From Pedobacter steynii (GTDB lineage: Bacteria > Bacteroidota > Bacteroidia > Sphingobacteriales > Sphingobacteriaceae): DNA of 64,000 nucleotides. The position numbers were made by a program, and so were the translations under genes. The DNA is taken from the NCBI RefSeq assembly GCF_900103665.1, contig NZ_FNGY01000010.1, forward strand, positions 62,001 to 126,000, in the 5' to 3' direction. Shown here piece by piece: positions 41,146 through 50,216 of the stretch. The notes below the pieces were generated by a model. The model was not told the DNA's origin. It made no database searches and worked only from the letters and a program-made list of their open reading frames with translations. Within the stretch, counting starts at the first letter, position 1, and each line of letters starts with the position of its first letter.

Positions 41146-42054
41146 TTAATTGTTTTTAGTAATGTCAAGGAATAAATGCTCGAGATCTTTCCTAATCTGA
41201 TAAATGCTGTAAACCGTAAAGCCGTGTTGTATCAGCAAGGTGTTTAACCTGCCACATTCTTCGGTGGAAATGAAAGGAAGGATGATTTTCTTTTCAGTAC
41301 TGTTCAATATCTGATAGCCATTGGTGGTCAGGAATTCCTGGCCTTTGGGAATATCGTTTAGCTCTAGTTCAATCATCGGCTTGCTCAAATCATGCAATTC
41401 ATTGATGGTGCCCTGGAATAGTAGTTTTCCTTTGTTAATGATGCCCACATGAGTGGCGATCCGTTCAATCTCCGCCAATAGATGGCTGGATACCAGAATC
41501 GTTTTTTGATGTTTTGTGGCAAGTTCGATCATCAGGTTCCTGATTTCGATAATCCCGTTAGGGTCAAGGCCGTTCGTCGGCTCATCGAGCAGTAACAGTT
41601 CCGGATCTGATAACAAGGCAAGGGCAATGCCCAGACGTTGTTTCATTCCCAATGAATATTTCCCTGCTTTTTTGCTGGCAGCATCTTCCAGGCCTACGAG
41701 ACGAAGCATCTCTTTCGCTTTAGTCCTGTTAATGCCCAATAGCATACACCTGTTGTATAAGTTTTCCTCGCCGGAAAGGTGTGCATAGATTGCGGGTTGC
41801 TCTACCAGTGCGCCAAGGCGTTTTAAACTGGCTATGCGATTGGAGTTGATTTCCTTACCAAAAAGAAACACGGTGTCTGCCGGTGATTTTAAAAGGTTTA
41901 AAAGGATTTTTATTGAAGTGGTTTTACCGGCACCATTTGGGCCCAGAAAACCATAAATGCTTCCTTTCTCTACCTTCAGCGACAGGTCGTCAACTACTTT
42001 TTGTGTGCCAAAGTAGTAGTTTAGCCCGCGGGTTTCAATGATCAGGTCCTTCAT
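41146..42054 (-). CDS. ABC transporter ATP-binding protein, BcrA-like
   Basis: Cytoplasmic ATPase of 302 residues powering the adjacent permease. Walker A (FLGPNGAGKTTS), signature (YSLGMKQRLGIA), Walker B (LLLLDEPTNGLDP) and the switch His (VSSHLLAEIE) are intact; the last 80 residues form the regulatory extension usual in BcrA-type proteins. It begins 2 bases after a small membrane-peptide gene, so all three are one operon. Confidence 0.93.
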   Translation of the reverse strand: MKDLIIETRGLNYYFGTQKVVDDLSLKVEKGSIYGFLGPNGAGKTTSIKILLNLLKSPADTVFLFGKEINSNRIASLKRLGALVEQPAIYAHLSGEENLYNRCMLLGINRTKAKEMLRLVGLEDAASKKAGKYSLGMKQRLGIALALLSDPELLLLDEPTNGLDPNGIIEIRNLMIELATKHQKTILVSSHLLAEIERIATHVGIINKGKLLFQGTINELHDLSKPMIELELNDIPKGQEFLTTNGYQILNSTEKKIILPFISTEECGRLNTLLIQHGFTVYSIYQIRKDLEHLFLDITKNN

Positions 42055-42056
42055 CC

Positions 42057-42230
42057 CTATTTAAACGAAATGGTGCTTACTTTAGCAATCCCTTTTACTG
42101 AAGTCGTTGCTTTTGCAGCGATTTCATCGTCTTGTGAACGGGTTACGTTGTTGGCAATGGTTAATACCATCATCATGAATACAGGAACTAATAAAAGTAA
42201 GAATGGCGATACGTTTGCTAACTTTTTCAT
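42057..42230 (-). CDS. Small single-pass membrane peptide at the head of the ABC operon
   Basis: A 57-residue peptide from ATG 42230 (67 residues if ATG 42260 is used). One hydrophobic helix covers about 8-27 (PFLLLLVPVFMMMVLTIANN); the rest is a short polar tail (TRSQDDEIAAKATTSVKGIA). I recognise no family. The 2-base gap to the ATPase gene shows co-transcription. It could be an exporter accessory subunit, a substrate or leader peptide, or an immunity factor; the sequence does not decide. Confidence 0.65.
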   Translation of the reverse strand: MKKLANVSPFLLLLVPVFMMMVLTIANNVTRSQDDEIAAKATTSVKGIAKVSTISFK

Positions 42231-42260
42231 AATATTTATATTGACAGATGCAGTTTTCAT

Positions 42261-42493
42261 AATTCGTTGCGATTTGATGAAACAAATAGAATGATAAAAA
42301 AAACGCTGCTAAAATCTTTTAGACCAAGGCCATATTATCCTAGATAAACGCCTATTTATTCTAGTTTTGCAATTGATTGGTTTATTTGCCAATTTGGTAG
42401 AAAAAAAATGCCCGTTCGTCGAAAGCCATTGCTCATAACAGCTGGAAAAATTTACTTTAGACCAATGGAGTTTTTGTCAATAACAAAGTTTAA
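42261..42493. promoter_or_regulatory. Divergent promoter region with a repeated decamer
   Basis: Between the ABC operon and the LytS/LytTR operon. TTTAGACCAA occurs at 42318-42327 and again at 42456-42465, same orientation, one copy near each divergent gene. No clear TAnnTTTG box was found. Confidence 0.4.
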
Positions 42494-43522
42494 ATGAAAA
42501 ATAAAGGCCCTCTGATTGTACATGTTGTTTTCTGGTCGTTAATCCTAGCCCTTATTGCCCTGAACATTATATTCGCCAAAGAAGCACAGACACTATCTTC
42601 GGTTGCAATTAGATATGGATACTCCGGCCTGATCAATATTTCAATTTTCTATATCAATTACATGCTGCTCATTCCGATGCTGATCAAAGAGCAGAAGAAA
42701 TATGGATTGTATATAGGGGCAATCCTGTTGTTGATCGTGGTCATGAGTGCCATCAAAACAGTTATCGCCAGCCTGAATCCGGAAGTGATATTGGTGACAT
42801 GGGAAGGAGGGAAACGTGATTATATACCTATCGGAACCTTTGGTGCCGTTTCTATATTTACATGCGGCTTTTTTGTGGTGGCCAGTTCTCTGCTCAAATT
42901 CGCTGTAGACTGGTTCAGAAATGAACGTGTTCAGCGGAACCTGGAAAGTGAAAAGAAAGAAATGGAACTGCAATTCCTGAAATCACAATTAAACCCACAT
43001 TTCCTGTTCAACTCCCTGAATAACATTTATTCACTTGCTTATCAGAAATCTGATAAAACAGCAGATGCTATTCTTAAACTTTCGGAAATCATGCGCTATA
43101 TGATCTACGAGAGCAATGACAGCTGGGTTTCACTAAGTAAAGAAATTGAATATGTACAGAGCTATATCGAACTTCAGAAATTAAGGTTCAGAGATGGCGC
43201 AGCTGTGGAACTTAGCCTGAACGGAGAGATCGACAACCAGCAGATTGTACCACTCATCCTCATCTCTTTTGTCGAAAATGCATTTAAACATGGGGTGGCC
43301 AACGATCCGAAAGATCCAATCAAGATCAATATCATCGCCAATCAGAAGATCCTGCATTTTAGCGTGACGAATAAAAAGAATAAACATAATAAAGATGAAG
43401 TAGGAGGAGTGGGCCTCAATAATGTAGAACGACGGTTACAATTGCTATATCCTGAAAGATATAAATTAAATATTGTAAATTCGGCTACCCATTACACCAG
43501 TGAATTAATGCTAGATTTATGA
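42494..43522 (+). CDS. LytS-family sensor histidine kinase
   Basis: Membrane kinase of the His_kinase/LytS type, 342 residues, with about four N-terminal helices (10-28, 42-62, 72-92, 115-137) and no extracellular domain of note. A short coiled coil leads into the phospho-accepting motif, H169 in QLNPHFLFNSLNNIYSL; the ATPase part has VENAFKHGV and GVGLNNVERRL. The stop overlaps the LytTR regulator start by 4 bases. Together they are likely to sense membrane or peptide stress and control the divergent ABC operon. Confidence 0.9.
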   Translation: MKNKGPLIVHVVFWSLILALIALNIIFAKEAQTLSSVAIRYGYSGLINISIFYINYMLLIPMLIKEQKKYGLYIGAILLLIVVMSAIKTVIASLNPEVILVTWEGGKRDYIPIGTFGAVSIFTCGFFVVASSLLKFAVDWFRNERVQRNLESEKKEMELQFLKSQLNPHFLFNSLNNIYSLAYQKSDKTADAILKLSEIMRYMIYESNDSWVSLSKEIEYVQSYIELQKLRFRDGAAVELSLNGEIDNQQIVPLILISFVENAFKHGVANDPKDPIKINIIANQKILHFSVTNKKNKHNKDEVGGVGLNNVERRLQLLYPERYKLNIVNSATHYTSELMLDL

Positions 43523-44274
43523 CAAAGTTAAAATGTATTGCGGTCGATGATGAACCATTGGCACTTGATATTATAGAGGATTATGTGTCAAAAGTACCGT
43601 TCCTGGAGCTGGTTAAAAGAACAGAAAATGCGATTGAAGCATTACAGCTGGTACAGGCAGGAGGGATTGATCTGGTTTTTCTTGACATCCAGATGCCTGA
43701 ACTTACCGGAATCCAGTTCCTGAAAATTGCTAATGGGAAATCAAACTATATCCTGACTACTGCCTATTCACAATATGCTTTGGAGAGTTATGACCTGAAT
43801 GTATCGGATTACCTGTTGAAGCCGATTGCGTTCGATCGTTTTTATAAAGCGGTAGAAAAGGTGCATAACCAACAACAGAAAGCGGCGGAACCGAGCCCGG
43901 CAGCTCCACCTGCAATTACTCCATTGATGTCAGCACCGGCAGCAGTGCATCCTGTTCAGGACTTTATCTTCGTAAAAACAGAGCATAAGATTCAAAAAAT
44001 ACAATTGGATGATATCCTCTATATTGAAGGGCTAAAAGATTACATTTCTATCTATACCAAAGCGGAAAGGATCATTACGCTTCAGAATATGAAGAAAATG
44101 GAAGAAACGCTACCTAATGCTCAGTTCATAAGGGTGCATAAATCCTATATTATTGCCCTGGATAAGATTGAAAGTATTGAACGCAGCAGGATCAGTATCT
44201 TCGGTAAAGTCATTCCGATAGGAGATACCTACCGCGACGAATTCTTCAAACACATCGATAATAAAAATATTTAA
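43519..44274 (+). CDS. LytTR-family response regulator
   Basis: Transcription regulator of 251 residues. A receiver domain (1-125) with acidic D10/D11 and phospho-accepting D56 (LVFLDIQMPELTG), a Pro/Ala linker (about 128-155), and a LytTR DNA-binding domain (about 155-250, FVKTEHKIQKIQLDDILYIE through PIGDTYRDEF). It is co-translated with the kinase. The repeated TTTAGACCAA upstream is a candidate binding site. Confidence 0.94.
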   Translation: MTKLKCIAVDDEPLALDIIEDYVSKVPFLELVKRTENAIEALQLVQAGGIDLVFLDIQMPELTGIQFLKIANGKSNYILTTAYSQYALESYDLNVSDYLLKPIAFDRFYKAVEKVHNQQQKAAEPSPAAPPAITPLMSAPAAVHPVQDFIFVKTEHKIQKIQLDDILYIEGLKDYISIYTKAERIITLQNMKKMEETLPNAQFIRVHKSYIIALDKIESIERSRISIFGKVIPIGDTYRDEFFKHIDNKNI

Positions 44275-44281
44275 AGCGCGC

Positions 44282-45016
44282 TTACTGGCCTAATTTCTTG
44301 CGAATTGCCTGTTCTGCTTCCTGGGTAACTTCCTCCGGGTTTTTGCCTGTGGAATCAATTGGTTTTAATACTGTCCAGCGGATCTTTTCGCCGAAACTGA
44401 GTGGAAAAGTACCATATTGTACCATTTTCCAGGAGTTTTCAATCGCGATAGGAACGATTAATGCATTGGGTACCTTTTTTAAAAGTGTTGCAATCCCACC
44501 TATATGAAAAGGCTTCAGGTTGCCGTCTTTGGAGCGTGTACCTTCGGGAAAAATCATCGCAGACCAGTTGTTCTCTTTCATTCTGTTACCCAGAAGGATG
44601 ATCTCGCCAACGGCTTGTTTGCTGTCCTTACGGTCGATATTAGCCCCACCCCCATATTTAAGGTTGAAGGAAATGGACGGAATGCCTTTGGTCAGTTCTA
44701 TTTTCGAGATAAACTTGATGTGGTGTTTTCGCAGAAACCAGATTAACCCGGGAATATCATACATGCTCTGGTGGTTGGCCACAAATATTTTGGGCTGATC
44801 AACAGGGATGTTCTGCTCATTGATAAAAGTAACCGAGCTGCCCAGGAAAATATCGCAATAGGTGAGAAAGAAATTCAGTCCATCTACTGAGGCTTTGTGT
44901 GCCTGATAACCGAACATGCGGTAACACAGCCATTGAATGGGTTGAAAAATGATTAAAGTCAGCCCAAAGAAGAGGTAAAACAGGGGACTGAAAATGTATC
45001 CGAAAAATTTATTCAT
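44282..45016 (-). CDS. plsC: 1-acyl-sn-glycerol-3-phosphate acyltransferase
   Basis: Membrane-bound acyltransferase of 244 residues making phosphatidic acid in phospholipid synthesis. An N-terminal hydrophobic helix (about 8-28) precedes the acyltransferase motifs: H82-x4-D87 (NHQSMYD), the GGANIDRKDSKQ substrate region, and FPEGTRSKDG. Convergent with the LytTR gene, 7 bases apart. A Nudix gene precedes it by 18 bases on the same strand. Confidence 0.93.
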   Translation of the reverse strand: MNKFFGYIFSPLFYLFFGLTLIIFQPIQWLCYRMFGYQAHKASVDGLNFFLTYCDIFLGSSVTFINEQNIPVDQPKIFVANHQSMYDIPGLIWFLRKHHIKFISKIELTKGIPSISFNLKYGGGANIDRKDSKQAVGEIILLGNRMKENNWSAMIFPEGTRSKDGNLKPFHIGGIATLLKKVPNALIVPIAIENSWKMVQYGTFPLSFGEKIRWTVLKPIDSTGKNPEEVTQEAEQAIRKKLGQ

Positions 45017-45034
45017 AATAGCTGAAAAGGTTCG

Positions 45035-45589
45035 TTATAGCTGATATTCCTGAAGGATTATTTTTGTTTTTAAAATGGCGGCAACACTCATACTGTCAGT
45101 GATCTCCCCGTTTAGGACCATTTCATATGCTTCCTGAAAAGGAAGTTTGCGGAGCCGGAGCTCTTCAGTTTCCTCAGGTTCGGCAATGCCCATGCTCAGG
45201 CCTCTGGCGATGTAAATAATCGCCAGCTCATTGCTTACCGAATTGGAGAGGTGCATGCGCTGAAGCTCTACCCAGTCTGTTGCCGAAAGCCCGGTTTCTT
45301 CCTGTAGTTCCCGTTTGGCACTATCCAGGGGATCGGAACCTAAGGGGCCTCCGCCTTCCGGGATTTCCCAGCTGTAAGCTTTTAAAGGAAAGCGGTATTG
45401 TCCAACCAGCCAGGTGTTCAACTCCTCGTCTAAAGGTAAAATTCCAATGGCTAAGTTCTTGAAATGCACTTCACCATATATTCCTTTACCTCCGGATGGG
45501 TTGATCACCTGGTGTTCTGTTAGCCCAATCCAGTTGTTATCATAGATTTTTCGGCTTTCAATAGTGGTCCAGGGATTGTGTTCTTCCAT
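45035..45589 (-). CDS. Nudix hydrolase, ADP-ribose pyrophosphatase-like
   Basis: Predicted nucleoside-diphosphate hydrolase of 184 residues. The Nudix box is present (SAKRELQEETGL holds the metal-binding REL.EE core), preceded by WEIPEGGGP as in ADP-ribose pyrophosphatases. The first Glu of the consensus GX5EX7REUXEE is Ser here (GSDPLDSAKRE); this is not one of the core metal ligands. ATG 45589 (MEEHNPW) is the natural start; the longer frame overlaps the upstream receptor gene. Substrate unproven. Confidence 0.88.
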   Translation of the reverse strand: MEEHNPWTTIESRKIYDNNWIGLTEHQVINPSGGKGIYGEVHFKNLAIGILPLDEELNTWLVGQYRFPLKAYSWEIPEGGGPLGSDPLDSAKRELQEETGLSATDWVELQRMHLSNSVSNELAIIYIARGLSMGIAEPEETEELRLRKLPFQEAYEMVLNGEITDSMSVAAILKTKIILQEYQL

Positions 45590-45602
45590 GGACGCAAATA
45601 TA

Positions 45603-48095
45603 CTAAAATGACTCTTCATCGGAACGCATTTCCTGCTGATCCGGTTTTTTGCCTTTCTTAGGACTGAAGCTGGTCTTTCCGAAACGGTAAGAATAGGTTA
45701 AGCTTGCCATCGTTCCCTGCATGTAACGTCTGAAATCAACAACAGAGTTGGCCGTAGTCGTAGTCATACTCCAGCTACGGGTATTGAAGATATCACGTAC
45801 GTTCAGGCTTAAAGAAGATTTTTTATTTTTAAAATCATATTTGGCGCCTGCGTCAACACCATACATGGCATTCCTTGTGCCCTGTGCCATTACCTGGCGC
45901 GCGCGGTAATCTCCTTTGATCTGTAAGGTGATGTTATAAGGAAGTACAAAGTTGTTGGTTAAGTTGGCATTCCAGGTAAATCCGGAATTGTCTACGATAC
46001 CGAAGGCAGGGACGCCATCTATTTTACTTTGGTATAAGTTGGCATTGGCGGTGAAATTCCAGGCTTTAGCTACATCAAAACGACCGATTAGCTCCAATCC
46101 GCTGGAGATCTCCCTGGTTAAGTTCTGAGGAGTTGTAATGGTAATTCCATTTTGATCTGGTTCTGTTCTGATCCTTTGAATCACGTCATTGGTTTGACGG
46201 AGGTAAGCAGTAGAGATGAAAGTTATTTTTGGCCAGAATTTGCTGTAGCTTAGTTCAAAAGCATGTACATCCTCTGGTTTAAGGTTTGGATTTCCCTGAC
46301 GGTAGTTTAATGGATCAGAAACATCAATAAAAGGATTGGTATCCCAGCCTCTTGGTCTGTTGACCCTTCTGCTGTAGCTCAATTGTAACTGTTGTTCTGA
46401 TTTGAATTTTTGTGTCAGAAAGATGCTTGGGTATAACCTTGTATAGGCCACTTTTCCCGGAACAGCGTTGATTTGTCCATTCGATCCATACATCCCCAAA
46501 CGGGTGTCAAGAGTGGCATCTTCTGCCCTTAATCCCAGCTGATAACCGAAGTTTTTAACCTGATTCTGATAGTTCGCATATAGGGCATGAACCTGGTCTT
46601 TGCTATTGAAATCATTGGTAAGCGCCAGGTTGACGTCGTAATTTCCAGTGAGGTTGTTCAATTGATCAGAAAAGGTATTGTTCTCTGCAATGCGAATCTG
46701 ACTGCGGTAACCTGCTTCCAGTTTTCCGGCTTTACCGATCGGTAAGGTGTAGTCTGCCTGAATATTATAATTCCTGTTGATTCCCGTTCCGTTGTTTCTG
46801 ATGATTTCCGGCAGCAGGTCAACAGCTGTGCCGTTGAGGTTGTAAATGTCTGTATTGTAGATTTGCAGGTTGTCATTGTCGCCCTCAGAGAAGCTGGCAT
46901 TAAAGGTAATTTCTTCTTTCGGTTTTTTAAATTTATGACTAAAATCCAGGTTAAGGTCATAGCTGCCGCCAGATCCCAGATTGGAATTGTTCCTTCTGCT
47001 GAGCTCCAGTGGGTTTTTAAGGCTGTTTAACTGATCAATAGTCAGGAACTCATTTCTATCATTGTCTCTGATGTTAAAGCCGCCAGAGAAGCTTAAAACG
47101 TCTTTGTCGCTCAGGTAATAATCGAGGCCTGCTTTCACATTGTGTCCTTTATCTAAAGATTTGGAGTCTGTATTCTGATTGGCAAAGGCATTCGGGAAAG
47201 TTGAATTTAAATAACTGATGTTGTTGTAGCCGCCGCCAAGACGGTTTCCATACCGGTAGCTATAGTTACCATATAGGTTCACTTTACTGTTCTGAAAGCT
47301 CAAACTGGTGTTGGCGTTGTAGTTGTCCCGGTTTCCGGCGGTTAACGCAATGTTACCGTTCAGTCCCAGTTTTTTGTTCTTTTTTAATACAATGTTGATG
47401 ATTCCTGACTGCCCTTCTGCATCGTATTTGGCCGAAGGATTGGTGATCAGTTCCACACTCTCAATCGAGCTCGCCGGAATGGACTGTAAGATTTGTGCCA
47501 CATTGCCGCCGGCAATCAAAGAAGGCTTGCCATCAATCAGGACTTTTACTCCTGTGGAGCCCCTTAAGCTCACATTTCCGTCGATATCAGATTGTACAGA
47601 AGGGACATTCTGTAGAAGGTCGGAGGCAGAGCCGCCCTCACTCACTAAACTCTGATCTACGGAGAATACTTTCTTATCTACACCAAGTTGAATGGTGCTC
47701 TTCTGGGCAGTAATGGCCACCTCATTTAATACAGTACCTTTGGCAGTTTTCATTTTAATGGTTCCCAGGTTGATTTCTTTAACAATCGCAGAGATGGATA
47801 CAGAATCGCGGACCATAGTTTGGTAACCTACATAGCTTATCTTAAAGGTAAAAACACCTTTGGGCAATCCCGCCATGGATAAATTTCCGTTCACATCGGT
47901 CTGTACCCCTTTTACCAGTGCTTTGGTCTTTCTGTCCAGGATAACTGCGGTAGCAAATGGAATGGTTTCGCTGGTTTGGGCATCTACAACCTTTGCCATA
48001 ATCTTACCTTCTCCGGTAGTTTGTGCATTAAGTTTTACAGTTGTAGTACAAATGGCAAAGGTTAAAAATAGAACTTTGTATAACAGATTCTTCAT
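45603..48095 (-). CDS. TonB-dependent receptor-like outer-membrane barrel protein
   Basis: An 830-residue outer-membrane protein: signal peptide (1-24, ending KLNAQ), carboxypeptidase-like regulatory domain (about 30-110, with VDAQTSETIPFATAVILDRK), TonB plug (about 135-235, with LLQNVPSVQSDIDGNVSLRG and YDAEGQSGIINIVLKKNKK) and a C-terminal barrel of the outer membrane beta-barrel family. There is no SusD partner, so peptide, siderophore or protein-like ligands are possible. ATG 48095 is preferred; the longer frame starts on TTG 48137. Ends 13 bases upstream of the Nudix start. Confidence 0.9.
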   Translation of the reverse strand: MKNLLYKVLFLTFAICTTTVKLNAQTTGEGKIMAKVVDAQTSETIPFATAVILDRKTKALVKGVQTDVNGNLSMAGLPKGVFTFKISYVGYQTMVRDSVSISAIVKEINLGTIKMKTAKGTVLNEVAITAQKSTIQLGVDKKVFSVDQSLVSEGGSASDLLQNVPSVQSDIDGNVSLRGSTGVKVLIDGKPSLIAGGNVAQILQSIPASSIESVELITNPSAKYDAEGQSGIINIVLKKNKKLGLNGNIALTAGNRDNYNANTSLSFQNSKVNLYGNYSYRYGNRLGGGYNNISYLNSTFPNAFANQNTDSKSLDKGHNVKAGLDYYLSDKDVLSFSGGFNIRDNDRNEFLTIDQLNSLKNPLELSRRNNSNLGSGGSYDLNLDFSHKFKKPKEEITFNASFSEGDNDNLQIYNTDIYNLNGTAVDLLPEIIRNNGTGINRNYNIQADYTLPIGKAGKLEAGYRSQIRIAENNTFSDQLNNLTGNYDVNLALTNDFNSKDQVHALYANYQNQVKNFGYQLGLRAEDATLDTRLGMYGSNGQINAVPGKVAYTRLYPSIFLTQKFKSEQQLQLSYSRRVNRPRGWDTNPFIDVSDPLNYRQGNPNLKPEDVHAFELSYSKFWPKITFISTAYLRQTNDVIQRIRTEPDQNGITITTPQNLTREISSGLELIGRFDVAKAWNFTANANLYQSKIDGVPAFGIVDNSGFTWNANLTNNFVLPYNITLQIKGDYRARQVMAQGTRNAMYGVDAGAKYDFKNKKSSLSLNVRDIFNTRSWSMTTTTANSVVDFRRYMQGTMASLTYSYRFGKTSFSPKKGKKPDQQEMRSDEESF

Positions 48096-48193
48096 TGGTG
48101 TGTTTAGGTTTTGGTGCTTTTTATATAAGAGGGACAAAGAAACATGCCTGAGGTTTAAAAAGAACAGGCGTAACTATTTTATTACAGCTAATT

Positions 48194-48808
48194 ATGATCG
48201 AATACAGTAATATTTTTGTTAACGAAGGAATGAGTTATTCAGCCTATCGTAATTTGATAAATGAGCTGCTGCTCGCGAAAAAAACAACCGGTGAGGACGA
48301 TAGCGAAGCAATGCTTCACTATACGAAAATGAATGTGCAGCGAATGAGCCGTGTCGACAAAACGGTGAAGCTCAATGCAGATCTGCTGGATTCCTTAAAT
48401 GATTTAAAAGGGAAGTACCGCTTCCTGGTGATCTCCGAAGGATGGTGTGGAGATGCGGCACAGATTGTTCCCGTTTTTGATAAAATGGCCAGTAGCTTTC
48501 CAGATAAAATAAGTCTTAAATTCGTATTGAGAGATCAGAATTTGCCTTTGATTGATGCACACCTCACCAATGGTGGAAGAGCAATTCCGGTATTGCTGAT
48601 CCTTGATGATGAAGGAACTGTTCTTTGCAAATGGGGTCCAAGGCCACAAATTCTACAGTCCTTATTGGCCGGTTGGAAAAAAGAAAGTACGGATATGATG
48701 CTCATCGCAGAAAGACTTCATGGATGGTATGCGAAGGATAAAACGCAAACTACTCAGCAAGAGTTGAATGCGCTGGTTCAACAGGTGTTAGTCAACGGAA
48801 ACAGTTAG
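48194..48808 (+). CDS. Thioredoxin-family protein with a single-cysteine WCGD motif
   Basis: Cytoplasmic 204-residue protein with a thioredoxin fold (about 60-170). The active-site position reads E-G-W84-C85-G-D, so the second Cys of the usual CxxC is absent. The cis-Pro region (GGRAIPVLLILDD) is present. This group, common in Bacteroidota, probably does not act as a dithiol oxidoreductase; monothiol or peroxidase-like chemistry is possible. The 3' end overlaps the convergent clpS by 21 bases. Confidence 0.85.
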   Translation: MIEYSNIFVNEGMSYSAYRNLINELLLAKKTTGEDDSEAMLHYTKMNVQRMSRVDKTVKLNADLLDSLNDLKGKYRFLVISEGWCGDAAQIVPVFDKMASSFPDKISLKFVLRDQNLPLIDAHLTNGGRAIPVLLILDDEGTVLCKWGPRPQILQSLLAGWKKESTDMMLIAERLHGWYAKDKTQTTQQELNALVQQVLVNGNS

Positions 48809-49069
48809 ACCTTCCTGTTGTAAGATCTTACGGTAAACTTCCATCTCTGTAAAAGAACCTTCCAATACCGCACATTTTCCTTTGTTATGGACTTCCCAGG
48901 CAATTTTTTCGGCTTGGCTTTCCGAATAATCAAGGTACTTCATCATACAGTGAATGACATGGTCAAACGTGTTTACATCATCGTTCCATAGGATTAACCG
49001 GTGAACCGTTTTTAAGGAGGTCAGGATTTCTTCTAATGTAAAAGTTTCTTCTTTAGTTTCTGTTGACAT
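48788..49069 (-). CDS. clpS: ATP-dependent Clp protease adaptor ClpS
   Basis: N-end-rule adaptor of 93 residues that delivers substrates to ClpAP-type protease. The conserved LILWNDDVNTFDHVIHCMMK, holding the Asp/His residues of the N-degron pocket, and the VHNKGKCAVLEGSFTEMEVY region are intact. ATG 49069 starts the protein; a longer frame from 49162 runs through the promoter region of the divergent fabH-like gene and is rejected. Confidence 0.94.
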   Translation of the reverse strand: MSTETKEETFTLEEILTSLKTVHRLILWNDDVNTFDHVIHCMMKYLDYSESQAEKIAWEVHNKGKCAVLEGSFTEMEVYRKILQQEGLTVSVD

Positions 49070-49113
49070 GGTACAAAAATAAGCTAATTTCAAAATAATG
49101 TTGCAGTTAAAGT

Positions 49114-49121
49114 TATTTTTG
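49114..49121 (+). promoter_or_regulatory. Candidate -7 element of the fabH-like gene
   Basis: TATTTTTG matches TAnnTTTG, 26 bases before ATG 49147. Confidence 0.45.
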
Positions 49122-49146
49122 CCTAAAATTTGTAATAAACCCAAAT

Positions 49147-50196
49147 ATGATGCATCGTTCAAAAATTGCCGGAATAGGCTACTATGTGCCTAAAAATGTC
49201 TATACCAATGATGATTTGTCTCGTTTTATGGATACGAATGATGCATGGATTCAGGAACGTACCGGCATAAAGGAACGCAGGTTTGCAGACCGCTTAGAGG
49301 AAACTACCACGACTATGGGGGTAGAAGCCGCGAAAATTGCGATAGAAAGAGCCGGAACAACGGCTCAGGAAATAGACTTTGTGATTTTTGCAACCCTCAG
49401 CCCTGATTATTATTTCCCGGGATGCGGCGTACTGCTGCAGCGTGAAATGAAAATGAAAGAGATTGGGGCATTAGACATCAGGAACCAATGTTCCGGGTTT
49501 GTATATGCTTTATCTGTTGCCGATCAATTTATTAAAACCGGCATGTATAAAAATATTTTGGTGGTAGGGAGTGAAAAGCACTCTTTCGCCATGGACTTTG
49601 AAACACGTAGCCGCAACGTTTCTGTTATCTTTGGTGATGGGGCAGGAGCGGTCGTTTTGCAGCCGGCGGAGAAAGAAGGACAAGGCATCATGAGTACCCA
49701 TTTACATAGTGATGGGGCAGATGCTGAGATTCTGGCGATGTATTATCCGGGAGCAAGTGCCAACAAATGGCTGAAAGATAAACCTGGTTACCCTGATCAG
49801 GAGCTGGGTGGTTTATTCATGACCACAGAGCAGTTGGAAAGCGGAGCGTCCCTGCCTTACATGGATGGACCGGCGGTATTTAAAAAAGCCGTAGTGAAGT
49901 TCCCGGAAGTGATTAAAGAAGCTTTAACGGCAAATAACCTGCAGCCTGAAGATATTGATATGCTGGTGCCACACCAGGCCAATCTGAGGATCAGTCAGTA
50001 TGTACAGCAATTATTGGGCTTACCCGATGATAAAGTGTTTAATAACATTCAGAAATACGGAAATACAACCGCTGCCTCTGTGCCAATTGCATTATGCGAA
50101 GCATGGGAAGCGGGTAAAATTAAAGAAGGCGACCTGGTATGCCTGGCCGCCTTTGGATCAGGTTTTACCTGGGCCAGTGCTTTAATCAGATGGTAA
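49147..50196 (+). CDS. 3-oxoacyl-ACP synthase III (FabH-like ketosynthase)
   Basis: Thiolase-fold condensing enzyme of 349 residues starting or extending fatty-acid chains from an acyl-CoA primer. Catalytic Cys C115 (RNQCSGFVYA), His in LVPHQANLRI and Asn in YGNTTAAS are present. At 349 residues it is slightly longer than E. coli FabH. Many Bacteroidota have more than one FabH paralogue, so I do not assign the symbol. Confidence 0.93.
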   Translation: MMHRSKIAGIGYYVPKNVYTNDDLSRFMDTNDAWIQERTGIKERRFADRLEETTTTMGVEAAKIAIERAGTTAQEIDFVIFATLSPDYYFPGCGVLLQREMKMKEIGALDIRNQCSGFVYALSVADQFIKTGMYKNILVVGSEKHSFAMDFETRSRNVSVIFGDGAGAVVLQPAEKEGQGIMSTHLHSDGADAEILAMYYPGASANKWLKDKPGYPDQELGGLFMTTEQLESGASLPYMDGPAVFKKAVVKFPEVIKEALTANNLQPEDIDMLVPHQANLRISQYVQQLLGLPDDKVFNNIQKYGNTTAASVPIALCEAWEAGKIKEGDLVCLAAFGSGFTWASALIRW

Positions 50197-50216
50197 TTAT
50201 AAGATCAGCTAAAGGT

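Noticed and set aside
49070..49162. N-terminal extension of ClpS
   Set aside because: It would run through the promoter and start of the divergent fabH-like gene, and ClpS proteins normally begin near ATG 49069.
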